Virus record (IMG/VR): IMGVR_UViG_3300047554_000214
Location: 1-48,842 of that record
Direction: 5' to 3' (one strand)
Length of the DNA stretch: 48,842 nt
Source of the DNA: a virus
This document shows positions 21,994 to 32,000 of this stretch, piece by piece. How positions within the stretch are numbered: position 1 is the first letter of the stretch; every line of letters begins with the position of its first letter. Both the position numbers and the translations under genes were made by a program. The notes under the pieces are model-generated. The model was not told where the DNA came from, searched no databases, and worked only from the letters and a program-made list of their open reading frames with translations.

Positions 21994-22030
21994 AAAACCC
22001 CCTAAGCATTCAGCTTGGGGGGTTTTATTT
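21994..22030. terminator. Bidirectional terminator between converging arms
   Basis: AAAACCCCC.AAGC, loop ATTCA, GCTT.GGGGGTTTT, followed by TATTTTTT on the plus strand and by GTTTTATC on the minus strand. It stops the rightward early genes (ending 21990) and the leftward lysis genes (ending 22050). Confidence 0.92.
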
Positions 22031-22049
22031 TTTGTCGGGATAATCCTAC

Positions 22050-22292
22050 CTATGGCAGAAAACTTGTAACCAACGACACAACAATTGCCGCAATCGCCAA
22101 CCATAAAGCGATAGTATTAGACTTGTTAGTTCTTTGAGTTTTCAGTTCTTTAACATCAAGTTCAATCTCGTTAATGCGATTATCTTGAGCATCGATCTTT
22201 TTTTCCATACGTTCCTGCGACTCACGCACCGAGCGCATCCCCTCTTCAAGTCTACCTAGTGCTACATATAGTTCTGGCGATTGTTCGGACAT
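22050..22292 (-). CDS. Holin-like protein with coiled coil (XhlA type)
   Basis: 80 residues. Long coiled coil (RLEEGMRSVRESQERMEKKI...) then one C-terminal membrane helix (IALWLAIAAIVVSLVTSFL), the XhlA layout. It follows endolysin and a two-helix membrane protein, so it probably helps lysis. Last gene of the late operon, before the terminator. Confidence 0.7.
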   Translation of the reverse strand: MSEQSPELYVALGRLEEGMRSVRESQERMEKKIDAQDNRINEIELDVKELKTQRTNKSNTIALWLAIAAIVVSLVTSFLP

Positions 22293-22570
22293 TACTTTTC
22301 TTTATCCTCAATGTGTTTCTGAACAGCATCCTGAGTTGCCTTAGCAACATCAGCCACTGTCACTGAACCAGTAACCGCAATGGCGTAACCTACTGCACCG
22401 ATAATACCGAGCATTAGAGTTACCCAAGCAATCAAGATACCAGTCATAGGATTACCTGTAATTACAGCACCCGAACCTGCAGCTCCACCTAGAATGAAAA
22501 GAAAAACACCAAAGCCTCGCCAGGCCAAAGTCCCCACGACGGCCAAAATTTCATTAATACGCTCTCGCAT
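22292..22570 (-). CDS. Probable holin
   Basis: 92 residues, two membrane segments (FGVFLFILGGAAGSGAVIT and GILIAWVTLMLGIIGAVGYA) and a charged cytosolic tail (HIEDKEK). Directly downstream of the endolysin and coupled to the XhlA-like gene. A TATAAT box lies ~40 bases before its ATG. Confidence 0.72.
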   Translation of the reverse strand: MRERINEILAVVGTLAWRGFGVFLFILGGAAGSGAVITGNPMTGILIAWVTLMLGIIGAVGYAIAVTGSVTVADVAKATQDAVQKHIEDKEK

Positions 22571-22605
22571 AATTTCCTATTCTCGCCGTTTTTAATCTAT
22601 AAACT

Positions 22606-22611
22606 ATTATA
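22606..22611 (-). promoter_or_regulatory. -10-like TATAAT before the holin gene
   Basis: Minus-strand GGTTATAATAG between endolysin stop and holin ATG. No recognisable -35 at 16-18 bases. May give extra holin expression. Confidence 0.35.
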
Positions 22612-22613
22612 AC

Positions 22614-23213
22614 CTATTCAGCTTTAGCAGTTGTTACTGCATTTCCGCCTGAATGTGAAGGAGCGGCAGCTACAGGAGCGTCTTCAGGTGTTGCCTTGTG
22701 AGCGTTCGCTGCTGCACGTTCTGACAAGATTAGAGCCTTGCAGAACTCGAATGGGTCAACAAAACCTTTACCGTCAGCTGACCAGCCATGAGTTTTACCC
22801 TGCCAGATCTCCCAATGCAAGTGCTTGCCTGTAGAGTCGCCAGTTGTTCCCATAACACCGAGCACTGTGCCTGCTGTAACCTTCTGGCCCACCTTAACCT
22901 TTAGTGAGCCTTCGCGCATGTGAGCGTAGCATGAGGTGTAAAACTTGCCATTGATCTTGTGAGCAATGATTACGTGGTAGCCGAAGCCTCCAACTGAACC
23001 ATCTTCTTTGCGACGCTTTGATGGGCCAGCGAAAATAACCTTGCCATCGTGAAATGCTTCTACATAGATTGTGTTAGCTGCACCCCAGAGGTCTACACCG
23101 TTGTGGTGCTTTTTTGGTGCGCGACCTAGTGGGTCTACTCGCCAACCAAACTCTGAAGTGGTTTTAAAGTCTGCCCCGAATTTGCCATCAATTGGCCATT
23201 GAGTTTTTGCCAT
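22614..23213 (-). CDS. Endolysin, M23 peptidase
   Basis: 199 residues. Zinc site of LytM/M23 enzymes: HNGVD (His37, Asp41), YAHM (His98) and HLHWEI (His131, His133), all present. It cuts peptide bridges of the host wall. No separate wall-binding domain; the last ~45 residues are an Ala/Pro/His-rich tail. No signal peptide, so export depends on the holin. Confidence 0.9.
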   Translation of the reverse strand: MAKTQWPIDGKFGADFKTTSEFGWRVDPLGRAPKKHHNGVDLWGAANTIYVEAFHDGKVIFAGPSKRRKEDGSVGGFGYHVIIAHKINGKFYTSCYAHMREGSLKVKVGQKVTAGTVLGVMGTTGDSTGKHLHWEIWQGKTHGWSADGKGFVDPFEFCKALILSERAAANAHKATPEDAPVAAAPSHSGGNAVTTAKAE

Positions 23214-23234
23214 TATTTTTTCCTTACCTATTTA

Positions 23235-23690
23235 TTAGCCTGCTGCTGAACCGATAAGCATCTGCGTAGCGGTCCAGTAGTAGGAGTATGTTGTTCCTGT
23301 TGCGCCAGAGTTGTTGCGCACAGTTAGAGTGAAACCTGATGTTGTGATTGAGCTTACTGCTAAAGTATATCTTACAGATGTGGATGTTGCGTTTACGATT
23401 GGTGCGTAGCTGAAACGGCCCACAGGGAAGGTGATGTTGAAAGTTTCCGAGCTTCCGTCTGGTAGTGCAGCTCCATCGCTACCTGATCCTGCAGCCATGC
23501 GGAATGGCACACCAAGCTCACCAGCAGTTGCTTTAGTGTCTACATCATCTTGCACAGCTTGAATATCTGAATCGATATTGTTTAAAGCGGTTTCGGTACT
23601 GCTAGCCAATGTGCTAAACACAGACTCTAGTGGTGAAATGCTTGTTGCTGAGTCTGGGTAATATATACTGTGGTTAGTTGTGTTAGGCAT
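23235..23690 (-). CDS. Tail fibre/tip protein, possible H-type lectin end
   Basis: 151 residues. Begins PNTTNHSIYYPDSATSISPL with a short coiled segment, then a beta domain (SETFNITFPVGRFSYAPIVN ... SSITTSGFTLTVRNNSG...YYWTATQ) resembling H-type lectin domains. Last fibre gene before the endolysin; likely host-surface binding. Confidence 0.65.
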   Translation of the reverse strand: MPNTTNHSIYYPDSATSISPLESVFSTLASSTETALNNIDSDIQAVQDDVDTKATAGELGVPFRMAAGSGSDGAALPDGSSETFNITFPVGRFSYAPIVNATSTSVRYTLAVSSITTSGFTLTVRNNSGATGTTYSYYWTATQMLIGSAAG

Positions 23691-23871
23691 TTAGTGCTCC
23701 AATCAAATTTTCGGCATCCTCTTCAGAAAACCCCAAAGAGATTAAAGAGTCTGAAAGATTATTTCCAGAAAGAATATAAGACGTTACTTGTCCATTATCC
23801 ATTGTAACAACATAATGATAAGTGTCAAAACGTGTTATTGGATCGACTATTTTAATTATTTCCTGCTTCAT
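23683..23871 (-). CDS. Small tail-module protein
   Basis: 62 residues, overlapping genes on both sides by one to eight bases. Begins KQEIIKIVDPITRFDTYHYV (beta), ends in helix SEEDAENLIGALNA. May be a fibre chaperone, judged only from position. Confidence 0.6.
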   Translation of the reverse strand: MKQEIIKIVDPITRFDTYHYVVTMDNGQVTSYILSGNNLSDSLISLGFSEEDAENLIGALNA

Positions 23872-24962
23872 TATATCTCCGCGTTCAATTCAACATATGA
23901 AGACGTTCCAAGTCTTATAAAATATGGCCTGTTGGCAGTATCATTAAGTACGTGCGTAGCATTTAACACAACAGTGTTTGGTGTGCATGTTCCAAGCGCA
24001 AGAGCTGTAACTTGAAGCGAGTTTCCAGCACCGTCAACAATATCAGAGCCAGAAGTGGAAACTGAAGTTGGCGCAACTCTAAAAGGAACAGAGATTGGAA
24101 CAAAAATTGATGTTACTGTTGTTCCAGAACCAGCTCCAAATCCATAAAATGCGGTAGTACCGTCAATGCGTTGAAAATATCTCTGGCATGATGCGAGCTC
24201 TTCACCATAGTTTTGGGCGTTACGCCTAAAAGTCGATGCTATATTACCGACTTCAAGCTGAACGCCAGCAACTTCAAACCAGTCATCAATGCCAGCTGTT
24301 CCTGTTGGGGTGTATTGAAAATATATACCAACCTGTGTAGCGGTTGATGGTATCGTTGCTGTTGCAGTGTATCTAACAAATGATGCAGTTGGTGTAATTG
24401 TTGAAGACAAGAAAGTGTTTGCGCCAGTGTAAGTTGACGAAATTCTTTGATCTGTTCCAGTTCCAGACACTGCTCGCATCAGGATTGTTCCACCGCTAAA
24501 ATCAGCTCCAACTTTAATCCAGGCGCTTAAAGTTACAACATCTCCAGCAAGTGCAATAGAGTTTACTGTTTCAAACCCATTAGAAAAGTTGATAGTGGTA
24601 AGACCTGTATTTCCAGAAGTTCTTTGAACACGCGCAGAGTATTGTATACCTGGGATTACTGATGATACTGTTTGTCGTGAACAAGTCACGCCTGCTGCAT
24701 AAGAGCCTCGCCATAATTGCCAGCGATCCGCAGTGAAGCCAGTTAAAGCATTTGTTGCTGTCGCCAGGCTTGTGGTTCCTCTTTGCCAAATATCGAAAGC
24801 GCCATTAATAACATAATTAGTGTTTTCAATATCAGTAGCATGTTTTCCATCAAGCAAATCAGCGTTGAGATTAGTTATTGCTGTAGTTGAAGTTAAAGTT
24901 AGCGGCGCAGTCCCAGTTGGGATGCTTGTCATATCTAAGGGTGTTAAAACTTTGCGTGGCAT
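23871..24962 (-). CDS. Tail fibre protein with carbohydrate-binding-like domain
   Basis: 363 residues. N-terminal part (LTSTTAITNLNADLLDGKHA) is typical of fibre shafts. Then NYVINGAFDIWQRG and a jelly-roll-like domain (ADRWQLW..., VTLSAWIKVGADFSGG, AGVQLEVGN) as in phage receptor-binding proteins. The last ~100 residues are beta-rich. Likely contacts host glycans. Confidence 0.75.
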   Translation of the reverse strand: MPRKVLTPLDMTSIPTGTAPLTLTSTTAITNLNADLLDGKHATDIENTNYVINGAFDIWQRGTTSLATATNALTGFTADRWQLWRGSYAAGVTCSRQTVSSVIPGIQYSARVQRTSGNTGLTTINFSNGFETVNSIALAGDVVTLSAWIKVGADFSGGTILMRAVSGTGTDQRISSTYTGANTFLSSTITPTASFVRYTATATIPSTATQVGIYFQYTPTGTAGIDDWFEVAGVQLEVGNIASTFRRNAQNYGEELASCQRYFQRIDGTTAFYGFGAGSGTTVTSIFVPISVPFRVAPTSVSTSGSDIVDGAGNSLQVTALALGTCTPNTVVLNATHVLNDTANRPYFIRLGTSSYVELNAEI

Positions 24963-24983
24963 TATTATCCAATCCTCCTAGTA

Positions 24984-26120
24984 CTAGGATAGCACAACAA
25001 CCTTATACACGCCGCTAGAAATAGTGTTGTTATTTAGGGTGTTCCAAGTCAAAGTTACCACGCTAGTGCTAGTGATTGTTACATCAACTTCAATGCTTCG
25101 GCTAGTAGAAACTTCATAAACCGCAACAATAACATCAGTTGTTCCCAAGTTGTGTGTTACAGTCCATGTTGCAAGGTTAGATGAAGGCGTGATTGGTGAC
25201 GGATTACTTTGTGCAAATTTGCGTGTAACTTCTGAGTAAGCTGTAACGCGACCATAAACGTCAACTGTAATATCCTGCACAATCGTTGCAGCAGGGGTAG
25301 AGGTGGCAGTGATTGTTGGCTGACCTAGATCGATGCTGTCAGCATTTACAACAATTCTGTTAGTGCTTGCGGTAATGACGTTGAGAGTGTTGCCAGTCTT
25401 TGTCATACCTGCGCCAGCAGTAATTTGCCCAGCGCCAGTAAACTGTGTAAACGTTAGAGATGTAGTATCTAGAGTGATTGTGCCATCGGTTGTCAAAATC
25501 CATCCACTGTCAGCGTTGGCAGTTCCAGACTCAACAAAAACAAACATTCCAGAAGTGACTTTTGCCGATGTATCAGCATCAGAAGATCTTGTAAAACTAT
25601 ATATTGTTCCACTACGAGAATAATCATAAATACCATTCTCAGAAGCTATGCTTTGATTTTTAAGAAGCACACGAACACTCTGGCCATCAGTCAATGTTCT
25701 TGATGCCCCATCAATAGTAGCAACAGTTAAAACGCTAAGATCAATATTTTCAGAGTTAGTTGCGTATAAAACAGAGTCTTTAACATCTAACCCCTGTTTT
25801 GCTGCTGATACAGCGGAGTCTACATAAGATTTTGTTGTTGCATCTGCGCTAGAAGTTGGCGTTGCCAAGCCAGTAAGTTTAAAGTTTGCCATGTCATAAT
25901 TGCCACCGTTAGTGCCAAGGCTATTTAGACCGCTTGCGTCAGAAAGTAAAGCAATCCATGAAGTGCCATTCCAAACCTTCAAGCGGTTAACGCCAGAGTT
26001 ATTGTCATAATAAATCTGTCCAGTGACTGGGCTTGATGGGGCTGTTGTCGAGTTTTGAACGCGAGCGTTTTCGAGTTGATTCTGGCTCAAATCGATATTA
26101 GTTAAAAATTTCTTTGACAT
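24984..26120 (-). CDS. Tail fibre/tip protein
   Basis: 378 residues. Starts KKFLTNIDLSQNQLENARVQ, a common fibre N-terminus, then GQIYYDNNSGVNRLKVWNG. Middle beta-repeats. The C-terminus WTVTHNLGTTDVIVAVYE recurs in the next gene (WTITHNLGYNPNVTIIDA), so the two share a terminal domain. Confidence 0.72.
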   Translation of the reverse strand: MSKKFLTNIDLSQNQLENARVQNSTTAPSSPVTGQIYYDNNSGVNRLKVWNGTSWIALLSDASGLNSLGTNGGNYDMANFKLTGLATPTSSADATTKSYVDSAVSAAKQGLDVKDSVLYATNSENIDLSVLTVATIDGASRTLTDGQSVRVLLKNQSIASENGIYDYSRSGTIYSFTRSSDADTSAKVTSGMFVFVESGTANADSGWILTTDGTITLDTTSLTFTQFTGAGQITAGAGMTKTGNTLNVITASTNRIVVNADSIDLGQPTITATSTPAATIVQDITVDVYGRVTAYSEVTRKFAQSNPSPITPSSNLATWTVTHNLGTTDVIVAVYEVSTSRSIEVDVTITSTSVVTLTWNTLNNNTISSGVYKVVVLS

Positions 26121-26129
26121 TCATCTTCC

Positions 26130-26543
26130 TTAAGAAAGGTATGCTGTTCCATAAACAGATACGCTAAAAGTTATTGTAAGCTCGTTAATACTATTATACT
26201 GTATATCTCCCTCAATGTTATTTAATGCAGCATCAATAATAGTGACGTTAGGGTTGTAACCTAAATTGTGTGTTATGGTCCACACAGTATCAGGGCTTGT
26301 TTGGGTGTGTGTGTAAGTGCCGCCAGAACCTGTAGTTCCACCGCCAGCTTCAAGAACAACAACTCTAGCCCATAAAGCACTCAAAGATGCAGAGGCCACA
26401 CGAGAAGAACTGCTACTATTTGTTATTGATGTTTTAGCGTTAGCGTTAGCAGACTCTAAATCTTTAATTCTTTTTTCAACTTCGCGACCCCAGAAAGTTG
26501 ACTGAGGTGGAAGATTATTTTTAGGGAAAACTTTATTTGCCAT
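26130..26543 (-). CDS. Small fibre-like protein sharing its N-terminus with the head fibre
   Basis: 137 residues. N-terminus (FPKNNLPPQSTFWGREVEKR) matches the start of the collagen-like protein at 41002-43614 ([20 protein letters not shown]). A coiled segment, a Gly-rich hinge and a WTITHNLG beta domain follow. Probably an attachment module plus binding head. Confidence 0.65.
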   Translation of the reverse strand: MANKVFPKNNLPPQSTFWGREVEKRIKDLESANANAKTSITNSSSSSRVASASLSALWARVVVLEAGGGTTGSGGTYTHTQTSPDTVWTITHNLGYNPNVTIIDAALNNIEGDIQYNSINELTITFSVSVYGTAYLS

Positions 26544-28135
26544 TAGTTAGCCTCCAATAATGGTATAACAGTAAACTCGTTGAACTTTAAAGCTGGCGCA
26601 AAGTTGGCAAAAGTTTTGCCAGACCAAATAGTATCAAACTGTGCAAATGTTGCAGCACCAGCAGAAGCTGTAACATTTATAGAATCTTGCGAATGTGTTA
26701 CAGAAGTAATCCTGTACTTGTTTGAACTTTCAGTCAGCACACCACCAATAAGCGCGCCAAAGTCGGTCAGGTCTGATGCTGTAACCGAAAGATCAACAGC
26801 AGGCCCACAAGCAGCCTGCGCCGCCTTAACTCCAGCATTATATAAAGTGTTCACGTCATTGATGAAAATGTTTTCAATGGCAGTGATTGATTCGTCAGCG
26901 TTGAAAGTGTTTGCTGCGCCACTAACAATTTTGTGTTTCTCTAGCTCGTAAAATGTGCCAGTTCCAACAATCCAAATAGCGGGGTAAATATCCTCAATAC
27001 CTACAGCATATGATGTGGTTTTAACTTCTTCGCCAGTTTCTGGATCGATCCTACCAGTGAAGTCTTCAGGGGGGCCAACAAGAGTGATTTCGATTTCGCC
27101 AACCTCTAAAGGCTCACCATTTTCGTCATTAAGGCTTACAGTTAAACTACCGCCAGCATCAAGCCATTGTTGCGGAACAACAGGCAAACCATCATCAGCC
27201 ATGATTACATACTGGCCAGTAGTACCAGTGTAAGGCTCGTTAGGTAGCTTATCTGTGATGGCTTCAACAAGCACAGGCTGTAAAACACCAGAAAGAGTAG
27301 CATTGATTTTAAATCTTTGGCGCACAGTCTCTCCAGCCTGAACAGCCATCGAGCTTTGAATAGTCGACTTAAACCTTTCCTTCTTAGGTAGGCTACCATC
27401 AATATTTGCGATTTCGTAAAAAACTTTATTTGCAGCATAATCAGTCTTGTAAAGACTTATTTCAAAGCTTTGAGCAGTCCTGTCAGCGTTTACTGAAAAA
27501 GATTCTGAAACAACACTGTCTAATGTTACTGCAGTTTTGTTTGCTAGACGGACATGAAGCTCACTATTGGTGTAGTAAAGTTCAATGTTTCTTTTAACTC
27601 CAGAAACGGTGACGAAAGTTACAGCACACAGCTCTTTAAGCTTGTTCCAAACGTTGTCTTCCCAGCCAAGATAATCCGCTGGAATAGCGGCAAGCAAAGT
27701 GGATAAGCTATCGTCAAAATAGATTGGAGCGGTGCTGTCTTTAGGGCATAGGCCAGTGTAATACAGTAAAGCTCCAGCGACTGTGCCAGTGTAAGGTGCT
27801 GCTCTGCGGATAACGTTCAAGTTGCGTTGTGAAGTTTCGCCACTTACGCTTACAACGTCAGAGTTGTTTAAGTTGCTGCTTTTGACTTTGAAGCTGACAG
27901 AGCCGCGATCATCATCTGTGAGCGTCATATTGTTGTTAATCAGCAACAGGCTGTTAACGTATGTCGAGCCAGTCTTGTTTGTTGAAGTGCCGATAGCTGA
28001 AAAGCTGACAGAACCAGAACCACCATCCAAAGAAGTTGGCGTGATAGAAGTTGCTTGCTCGTCGTAGCTGTATGAGAAGATTGTGCCATCAATGATAGAA
28101 CCTGAAGTTCCGTCGTTAGTTACCTTAAAGCCCAT
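26543..28135 (-). CDS. Minor tail protein (tip/hub)
   Basis: 530 residues. Beta-rich start; a segment with DYLGWEDNVWNKLKELCAVT like the hub domain of tail-associated proteins; C-terminal SSNKYRITSVTHSQDSINVT. Its place, second after the tape measure, fits a baseplate hub or tail-associated protein. No lysozyme or peptidase motif seen. Confidence 0.72.
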   Translation of the reverse strand: MGFKVTNDGTSGSIIDGTIFSYSYDEQATSITPTSLDGGSGSVSFSAIGTSTNKTGSTYVNSLLLINNNMTLTDDDRGSVSFKVKSSNLNNSDVVSVSGETSQRNLNVIRRAAPYTGTVAGALLYYTGLCPKDSTAPIYFDDSLSTLLAAIPADYLGWEDNVWNKLKELCAVTFVTVSGVKRNIELYYTNSELHVRLANKTAVTLDSVVSESFSVNADRTAQSFEISLYKTDYAANKVFYEIANIDGSLPKKERFKSTIQSSMAVQAGETVRQRFKINATLSGVLQPVLVEAITDKLPNEPYTGTTGQYVIMADDGLPVVPQQWLDAGGSLTVSLNDENGEPLEVGEIEITLVGPPEDFTGRIDPETGEEVKTTSYAVGIEDIYPAIWIVGTGTFYELEKHKIVSGAANTFNADESITAIENIFINDVNTLYNAGVKAAQAACGPAVDLSVTASDLTDFGALIGGVLTESSNKYRITSVTHSQDSINVTASAGAATFAQFDTIWSGKTFANFAPALKFNEFTVIPLLEAN

Positions 28136-28136
28136 G

Positions 28137-29015
28137 TTACACCTCGATAAACTTGGTGCTCATACCTACCTGGCCATTGTTGATGTTAGCCGAATAGTAT
28201 TCAATAGTTGGCGGATTGCCAAACTCTAGCCCTGTAGTGCCTCGGCCGGCAAGGAAGCCGCCAGAAGCTACGCTAGTTCCAGTCGGCAGAACTTGTCCGA
28301 TCATTGCAACAATATTTAATGAAGCAGTTGTTCCACCACCGTTAGCAATAAAGATCTCAACTTTAGAGTAGCTTGAACCTGCAAAAGTTTGGTTAGTTCT
28401 TGTAGTGCCACCAGCAAGTAAGCTGCTTGGGTTTACAGCAGTTTGAGCAACGTTAGAAAGGTTGTAAGGAATGATTCGCACACCAGCAGAAGTTGCTGCT
28501 GAAACACCAGACGCAGTTGCGTGCCAACCGAAATGGAAAGTGTATCCAGTTGGGATGATGATAGTCAGTTTGCGAGTGTCAGCATGCCCAGACGTTAGCG
28601 AATATGTTGCACGACGTTTAGGGTAGTTATTATTGTAAGCTGCAGCAGCAAAAGTTGGAGTGATAGTTGCAGAAAGTTTTGACCAATCTTTTTCAGCGAT
28701 CCCTGGGGCAGCCCATTGCGGAGGCATAATGTTGCTAGTCATGGCGTAAGGGTCAAGCCAGTAGAAAGGCCCATCACCATAAATGCCATCATAATAGTCT
28801 TTAATGGTTTGCAAACTAGTCTCTGTAGAGTTTAGCGAACCAAGCCAGTTCATGTTGAATTCGCGGTGAGAGGCGCGAGAACGCTTCACAAACGCTCCAC
28901 CATTCAACAGTTGCTGAGTCGATGACCAGCCCACAGGTGAGGCGTTCAGCCCCGAAGAGGGGGCTTTAATCCACTGCTGTGAACTTCCGTTACCGAAATA
29001 TACCCCAGTAGCCAT
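28137..29015 (-). CDS. Distal tail / minor tail protein
   Basis: 292 residues, directly after the tape measure with a one-base overlap. Conserved-looking start (FGNGSSQQWIKAPSSGLNAS), then YYDGIYGDGPFYWLDPYAM and a beta-sandwich end. In siphoviruses this position codes for the Dit-type adaptor between tube and tip. Confidence 0.75.
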   Translation of the reverse strand: MATGVYFGNGSSQQWIKAPSSGLNASPVGWSSTQQLLNGGAFVKRSRASHREFNMNWLGSLNSTETSLQTIKDYYDGIYGDGPFYWLDPYAMTSNIMPPQWAAPGIAEKDWSKLSATITPTFAAAAYNNNYPKRRATYSLTSGHADTRKLTIIIPTGYTFHFGWHATASGVSAATSAGVRIIPYNLSNVAQTAVNPSSLLAGGTTRTNQTFAGSSYSKVEIFIANGGGTTASLNIVAMIGQVLPTGTSVASGGFLAGRGTTGLEFGNPPTIEYYSANINNGQVGMSTKFIEV

Positions 29016-32000
29016 TAACGCATACCCCTTTGAGCTAGAATAAGATTGCCTGCATTTGCGGACTGTGCAATCTTAGTGTTCTCAGTGTAAAGTTCCACTG
29101 GGCGGTCAACAGCCGCACGAAGAAGAGCACGATCCTCTGGAGACAAGTATACCATTGTTGGGCTGTTATTGCTATTCTGCGCAAACGTTTGTGGCTGTGC
29201 AAATGTTACACGCTGCTGATTAAGCGCATTCATAAAGTCTGCACCGTAAGCCGATGTTGCTTTAGCAGTTATAACATATTCACCATTCGAAAGATACGCT
29301 GGAATGCTGTCGCTAGTGCCAGTGCCAGGTCCAGAAACGTAACCACCAGTAGCAAAATAAGGAGAATCTTTTTTATTCCATTGGATTGACTGTAAGTATT
29401 TCAACCATGTCAATAGGCCCATCTGGTTATCTACAGGTCTTCCAGTAGTTTTAGCTAACCCTAGCTTTACAGCAGAGGCGAAAGCTTCATTAGTGTTTAT
29501 GTTATCTTCAAAACCAAAAGCAGGATCCCAAGTTTTTAAAAGCTCTTGCAATACTCTTGGTGAGTATTTAGAACCCCATTCGCGGCCCTTAGCTGCCAGT
29601 TCAGGGCTGATCGTTGCTCCAGTATCAGACTTAAACCATTCAGGTCCCTGAATGAAAGAGCCGTTTGTTGGTGATCCTGGGATTCCAGGTTTGACAAAAC
29701 GAGGGTCTCCGTAAAGGATTGGCTTACCGTTTGCATCAACGTTAGCGGAAGGATTAGCTCCACCCAAATCTGGCAATTCAGCATCAATTTTAACGGTAGC
29801 TTTAGAAGAGTTAGCCTTAGCGATAAACTCACGCAAAGCATTATCTGCGGCAGACATTTCCGCAATAAACTCAATCGTAACATTGCGTGGAGTTTTCTTT
29901 ACAGCCTTCAAGAACTCATCAAACATGTTCACATACTTATCAAGCTGATCCTTAGAGAAGCCAACGCTTTCACCATTTTTAATAAAACTATCCTTAGCTT
30001 TATCAACAGCGTCCTGCAAATCCTTACCCTTAACGCCAGCGCGAACAAGAGCAAGCACATAATTCTGATAACCATCAACCATTCCACTAAGAGTTGCGCG
30101 ATTAGCGATAGCGGCCTTAGAGCTGCCAACAAGAGTCATGCTAGCCTGATCTTCAGCCTCATTACGAGCCTTAGTTGCATCAGCAAGTTTCTCTTGATTA
30201 GCTGTCATCTTGCCTTGCAAAATGGCCATACGACGCTCATCACCATAACGCTTTGCAACATCATACTGATATTGCAGCATCGCCTGGTCTGCACTTAAGT
30301 CATTGATCTCTTTGTTGGCATCCTTAACTGCTTGTTGAGCAGCCTTTGCAGCGTCTCGAATATTGCGCCAACCATTAATAACAGTGTCACGTGCAGTTAA
30401 ACGTTCAAGGCTGATCTGTTGAATACGTTCAAATACGCTAGACAAATCGTTAGCATAGTCGATAACTGTTCGCACAGTTGCACCAACGCCATCAACGGTG
30501 TCATCAAGATTTTCAGCCAGTCCAAGCATTTTTCTAATACTGCTAACAAGTTTACTCTGTGACAAAGCATCATCAATACCATTTTTAGTATCTTTAATTG
30601 CTTGCTGCAAAATACTCAAAGCATTTGTAAAAGCTATAGGATCTGTCGTGTTGACTGTGGTTTTTATTTTCTCAAGTTCAGCAACTAACTCATCACCAGA
30701 AACATTAGGATCAAGCATTCTTTCAAGCAAGCCAGAAACATTAATGCCAGCAGCTTCAATGGTAGAGAAAATCTCTGGATACCTGTTAAAGGCTTCCTGA
30801 ATTTCTTTGTTCTCGTAAAGAGCTTTAGCTAAAAGTTCTTTAGTGTTTTGACCAATAGCAAGAGTTTGCTCTTCAATCTTATCTGTAGCATCTTCAGTTG
30901 CTGTCTTTAAAGTTTCCTGGCCTTTAGCGGCTGCAGTCAAAGCAGTTTTATAAGCAGGGATCTCTTTTCTATTATCAACAACTTTAGAAGTGGCAGTTGC
31001 GATTGCTTCGCCATTTTCTTTCCAAGCCTGAGTGTCTTTGTAGATTGCTTCGCGGATTGCCGCTGTGCCGCCCTGGTCTTCGAATAGGTGCACAGTGTTG
31101 GCTTCTTCAATAGCTGTTGCAATAGCTTCATAAGCCATAACAAGAAGGGTGATAGCTGCAATAGCAATCGATATTGGTCCAAGCATTGCGCTAATTGTTG
31201 CTCCGAAACCTAAAGCGCCCTTAGAGGCTAAAGACTGCGCCTTTGTTTGTGTATTAATCGCTGCAGCACCAGCTTTATTTGCTTGAGCATTTGCAATGTT
31301 TGCTTGAGCAGCTTTCAACTCTGCGCTAGCTTCAATCTCTGCAGCTGTGGCATTCTTCAACTTCATTTGGGTGTCAAGATCAACAGCCTTAATACCATCT
31401 TTAGTTGTGTAAATGTAAATCTGTTCAGCTTTTGCAGCCTCAAGAGTCGCAAGAGATGCTGCCCTGTTTGCTTCATCCCAAGGAAGTTGATCTTCCATGA
31501 CTTGCAAAAGTTGCTTACGATTCTCAACAACACGTGCTACAGCCTGGGCTTCATCTCTGGCATATTTCGCACGACCTGATTCACCAATGTCTTTGAAAGA
31601 CTTTCCAGTATCTTCTGGTTTTGGCGCTGCGGCAAATAATGCAGAACCGCTAGATAGATAAATATTGCTCTCTTCAAGTAAAGAAGAAAATACCTTGGTA
31701 GTATCTCCGCGTAGTTTAGACCAAGCTTCACTAACACCAAAAGTAACATTTTTAAGTTCACCCATTTTGCCATTCAAGGCAGTTAGCCCTGTGTGGTCTT
31801 CTACAAGAGCTGAACCAAAACCAGAAAGGTTTTTAATATATCCACCAAGTCCACTAACAATGTTAGGGTCATTCGCTGTATTTACCATCGCGACTCGGAA
31901 AGCATAAATCTGTGCAAGCACCTTAGAGATTACAGCACCAACTCCAGTAAAAGCACCAGCAATAGTTGTAGTAGCATAAATAAAATTCATTAGCGGACCA

